DNA from: an uncultured Nitrospirota bacterium
GTDB taxonomy: Bacteria > CG2-30-53-67
Direction: 5' to 3'
Length of the DNA: 33,538 bases
NCBI GenBank assembly: GCA_945786985.1
Contig: CALZGC010000181.1
Coordinates: 1-33,538, forward strand
Below the pieces are notes generated by a model that saw nothing but the letters and a program-made list of their open reading frames with translations, did no database searches and was not told where the DNA came from. The translations under genes were made by a program, and so were the position numbers. Numbering within the stretch: position 1 is the first letter of the stretch; every line of letters starts with the position of its first letter. Positions 31,477-33,538 of this stretch are shown here, in pieces.

Positions 31477-32343
31477 TCAGTTGCCGACTTCACCCTTGGG
31501 GCTGCTCCCCTTGATGTAGCGCTTCTTCCGAACCGCCTGGGCCCGATCACTCATCCAACCGTAGCGTTCGATGAAGCCGATCTTGTCGACGTCGACGAAA
31601 ATACCCGTCACAATCTTCCCGGCCAGTTCCTCGGCATTCATCTTCGCGGCCTTTTCGAGCGGCACGCTGTTCTTCTTGTAATAGGCATGAAAGCTGGCCG
31701 GGATGGGCATCCGATTGCGCCGCCCATACACGGTCGGACAGTTCGTCACGGCTTCGATAAGCGAAAACCCGCTGCGGTTCAGTGCCTTGAAGATATAGTT
31801 CTCCAGCTGCACTGCATGAAATACCGTACTGCGCGCCACGAAGGTCGCCCCCGCCCCTTCGACCAGGCGCACAATGTCAAAGGGCGGCTCGATCTGACCG
31901 TAGGGGGCCGTGCTGGCCATCTTCTCCTCCGGCGTTGCCGGGGAGTACTGGCCGCCGGTCATGGCATAGATCTCATTGTTGAAGAGGATGACCGTCAAGT
32001 CCATGTTGCGCCGTGCCGCGTGAATCAGGTGATTGCCGCCGATGGCCAGGGCGTCGCCGTCGCCGCTGACCACGATCACCTTTAGGGCGGGGTTGGCCAT
32101 CTTGATCCCCGTGGCAAAGGCGATGGCCCTGCCGTGGGTCGTGTGGAGGGTGTTGAAATCGAGATACCCCGAGGTGCGGCTGGAGCATCCGATCCCTGAA
32201 ACGACCACGACCTCATCGTTCGACCAGCCCATTCGATCGATCGCCCGTATCAGGGCCTTGACCACGATGCCGTTGCCGCAGCCCGGGCACCAGATATGCG
32301 GGAAGGTGCTCGGGCGGATGTATGTTTCATATTGAAACGCCAT
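31477..32343 (-). CDS. korB: 2-oxoacid:ferredoxin oxidoreductase beta subunit (KorB-like)
   Basis: This 288-residue beta subunit binds thiamine diphosphate. It has CPGCGNG near residue 19 and GIGCSSRTSGYLDFNTLHTTHG, then the TPP-Mg motif GDGDALAIGGNHLIHAARRN with NNEIYAMTGGQYSPATP after it. These fit the Kor/2-oxoglutarate type. Four or so cysteines (CPGC, GIGC, TNCPTVYG) could hold an iron-sulfur cluster as in related enzymes. GGGAG lies 8 bp before the ATG at 32343. It follows korA by 52 bp and is separated from korC by a palindromic element. Confidence 0.95.
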   Translation of the reverse strand: MAFQYETYIRPSTFPHIWCPGCGNGIVVKALIRAIDRMGWSNDEVVVVSGIGCSSRTSGYLDFNTLHTTHGRAIAFATGIKMANPALKVIVVSGDGDALAIGGNHLIHAARRNMDLTVILFNNEIYAMTGGQYSPATPEEKMASTAPYGQIEPPFDIVRLVEGAGATFVARSTVFHAVQLENYIFKALNRSGFSLIEAVTNCPTVYGRRNRMPIPASFHAYYKKNSVPLEKAAKMNAEELAGKIVTGIFVDVDKIGFIERYGWMSDRAQAVRKKRYIKGSSPKGEVGN

Positions 32344-32395
32344 GGATCACGCTCCCTGTGAACGCCGAGGGCCGGGGCGCCCCCCGCCTTCTACC

Positions 32396-33538
32396 TCACG
32401 CCAGGATCGCATCGAGAATCTCCTCGGGTGCGATGGGAATGCCATCCACCCGGTTCACCCGGCGCAGTTCCGCTTCCCGGGGAACACACTTTTCCACTTC
32501 ACCCGCCAGCTGCCCCAGGCTCATTTCGGGCACGACGACGCGCCGCACGGTACCGCTCAACTGACGGATCGCCTCTTCCGGGAAAGGCCAGAGCGTCACC
32601 GGCCTGAAGAGCGCCACCTTCCGGTTCGACTGCCTCGCTTCACCGACGGCATGTTTCGCAGCCCGCGCCGTGGAACCGTAGGCCACGACGAGGGTATCGA
32701 CGGGATCGCCTCCTCCAGGCGCCGCACCGGTCACTTCAAACCGCTGAATCTGCCCCGCCCCGCGATCGATCTTCCCCATGAGACGCTCGATCTGTTGCCG
32801 GATCTTCTCGGGCGATCCCGTGGGAAAGCCGCTCTCATCGTGATACAATCCGGTCACATGAAATCGGTAGCCCGATCCGAAGGGCGCCAGCGGGGAGACA
32901 TCCCGGTCGCCGGCATAGGGCAGATACGCCTCGGGCGGTCCCGTCGGCCGCAGCCGTTCAACCACGGGACACTCCGAAGATTCCGGGAGAACGACCTTTT
33001 CCCGCATATGGGCCAGCACCTCGTCCATGAGCAAAATGACCGGCGTCCGGAATGACTCGGAGAGATTGAAGGCCCGGATCGTTTCCGTGAAGACCTCCCG
33101 CACCGAATAGGGCGCGAGCACCACGATGGGGTGATCACCGTGCGTACCCCACCTCGCCTGCATGAAATCCCCTTGGGACGGTCCCGTGGGAAGCCCCGTC
33201 GACGGGCCGCCGCGCATCACATTGACCACCACGCAGGGGATCTCGGCAATGCAGGCGAACCCGAGGTTCTCCTGTTTGAGCGAGAATCCCGGCCCGCTCG
33301 TCGCCGTCATCGACTTGACCCCCGCGAGGGAGGCACCGATGATGGCCGCCATGGAGGCGATTTCGTCTTCCATCTGGATGAAGTTACCGTCGACTCGCGG
33401 CAAATTCAGGGCAAGATATTCCCCGATCTCCGAGGAGGGGGTAATGGGATACCCTGCGAAAAACCGGCAGCCGGCAGCCAGGGCGCCCTCGGCACAGGCC
33501 TCATTGCCCTGCATCAGCCGGATCCGTTCGCGCCGGGC
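32396..33538 (-). CDS. korA: 2-oxoacid:ferredoxin oxidoreductase alpha subunit (KorA-like), 5' end beyond window
   Basis: At least 380 residues are present. The frame runs open through the window edge (ARRERIRLMQGNEA), and family members have several residues before the MQGNEA motif, so the true start is outside. FFAGYPITPSSEIGEYLA, MEDEIASMAAIIGASLAG and MTATSGPGFSLKQENLG are the typical PP-type binding and substrate motifs. The C-terminal domain has TLVVAYGSTARAAKHAV and the usual ending. Together with korB and korC it makes the core of the complex; a ferredoxin-like delta subunit may lie just upstream, out of view. Confidence 0.95.
   Translation of the reverse strand, partial: ARRERIRLMQGNEACAEGALAAGCRFFAGYPITPSSEIGEYLALNLPRVDGNFIQMEDEIASMAAIIGASLAGVKSMTATSGPGFSLKQENLGFACIAEIPCVVVNVMRGGPSTGLPTGPSQGDFMQARWGTHGDHPIVVLAPYSVREVFTETIRAFNLSESFRTPVILLMDEVLAHMREKVVLPESSECPVVERLRPTGPPEAYLPYAGDRDVSPLAPFGSGYRFHVTGLYHDESGFPTGSPEKIRQQIERLMGKIDRGAGQIQRFEVTGAAPGGGDPVDTLVVAYGSTARAAKHAVGEARQSNRKVALFRPVTLWPFPEEAIRQLSGTVRRVVVPEMSLGQLAGEVEKCVPREAELRRVNRVDGIPIAPEEILDAILA

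Overview
The window (about 33.5 kb, GC-rich) looks like chromosomal core DNA of a Gram-negative anaerobe of the Desulfobacterota (former Deltaproteobacteria) type. This is inferred from the LptF/LptG lipopolysaccharide exporter genes, a 2-oxoacid:ferredoxin oxidoreductase operon, a sigma-54 activator beside two HD-GYP proteins, and small proteins typical of that group (a DUF3786-like protein, a PATAN/Roadblock-like protein). No taxon can be fixed from the sequence alone. No rRNA, tRNA, CRISPR array, prophage or complete insertion sequence was found.

Region 1 (1-8551, minus strand) is a DNA-repair transcription unit in the order uvrB, uvrC, membrane GAF protein with a degenerate cyclase domain, acidic hypothetical protein, yebC, ruvC, ruvA (cut by the window edge). 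Several junctions are ATGA/GTGA overlaps. A near-consensus sigma-70 promoter precedes uvrB. A class A penicillin-binding protein gene (8740-10653) diverges from it.

Region 2 (10671-21100, minus strand) is a dense signalling island. In order of transcription it holds: a STAS protein; a fusion of a NTPase-like module to an RsbW/SpoIIAB-type kinase domain; a second STAS protein; a GAF-HD-GYP protein; a soluble histidine kinase; a FetA/FetB-type ABC transporter; an NtrC-family sigma-54 activator; and a receiver-HD-GYP response regulator. An excellent sigma-54 promoter lies before the last gene and a weaker one before the first STAS gene. The layout suggests one circuit joining partner switching, a two-component system, c-di-GMP hydrolysis and metal export. 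It is the best candidate here for an undescribed system.

Region 3 (21100-25143) begins with a repeat-rich spacer: a heptamer/hairpin mosaic, then an octamer array that runs into the 3' end of mnmA. Divergent promoters then serve mnmA and lptF-lptG.

Region 4 (25149-28041, minus strand) has a K+ channel/RCK gene broken by two frameshifts, a Mut7-C RNase-like protein, a rho-independent terminator and a histone-deacetylase-family protein. Region 5 (28275-29959, plus strand) is a two-gene operon of poorly known proteins. Region 6 (30115-33538, minus strand) holds korA-korB-korC and ndk. A 188-bp palindromic MITE/ERIC-like element sits between korB and korC, and a shorter relative follows the gene ending at 29959; both lie directly at a stop codon.
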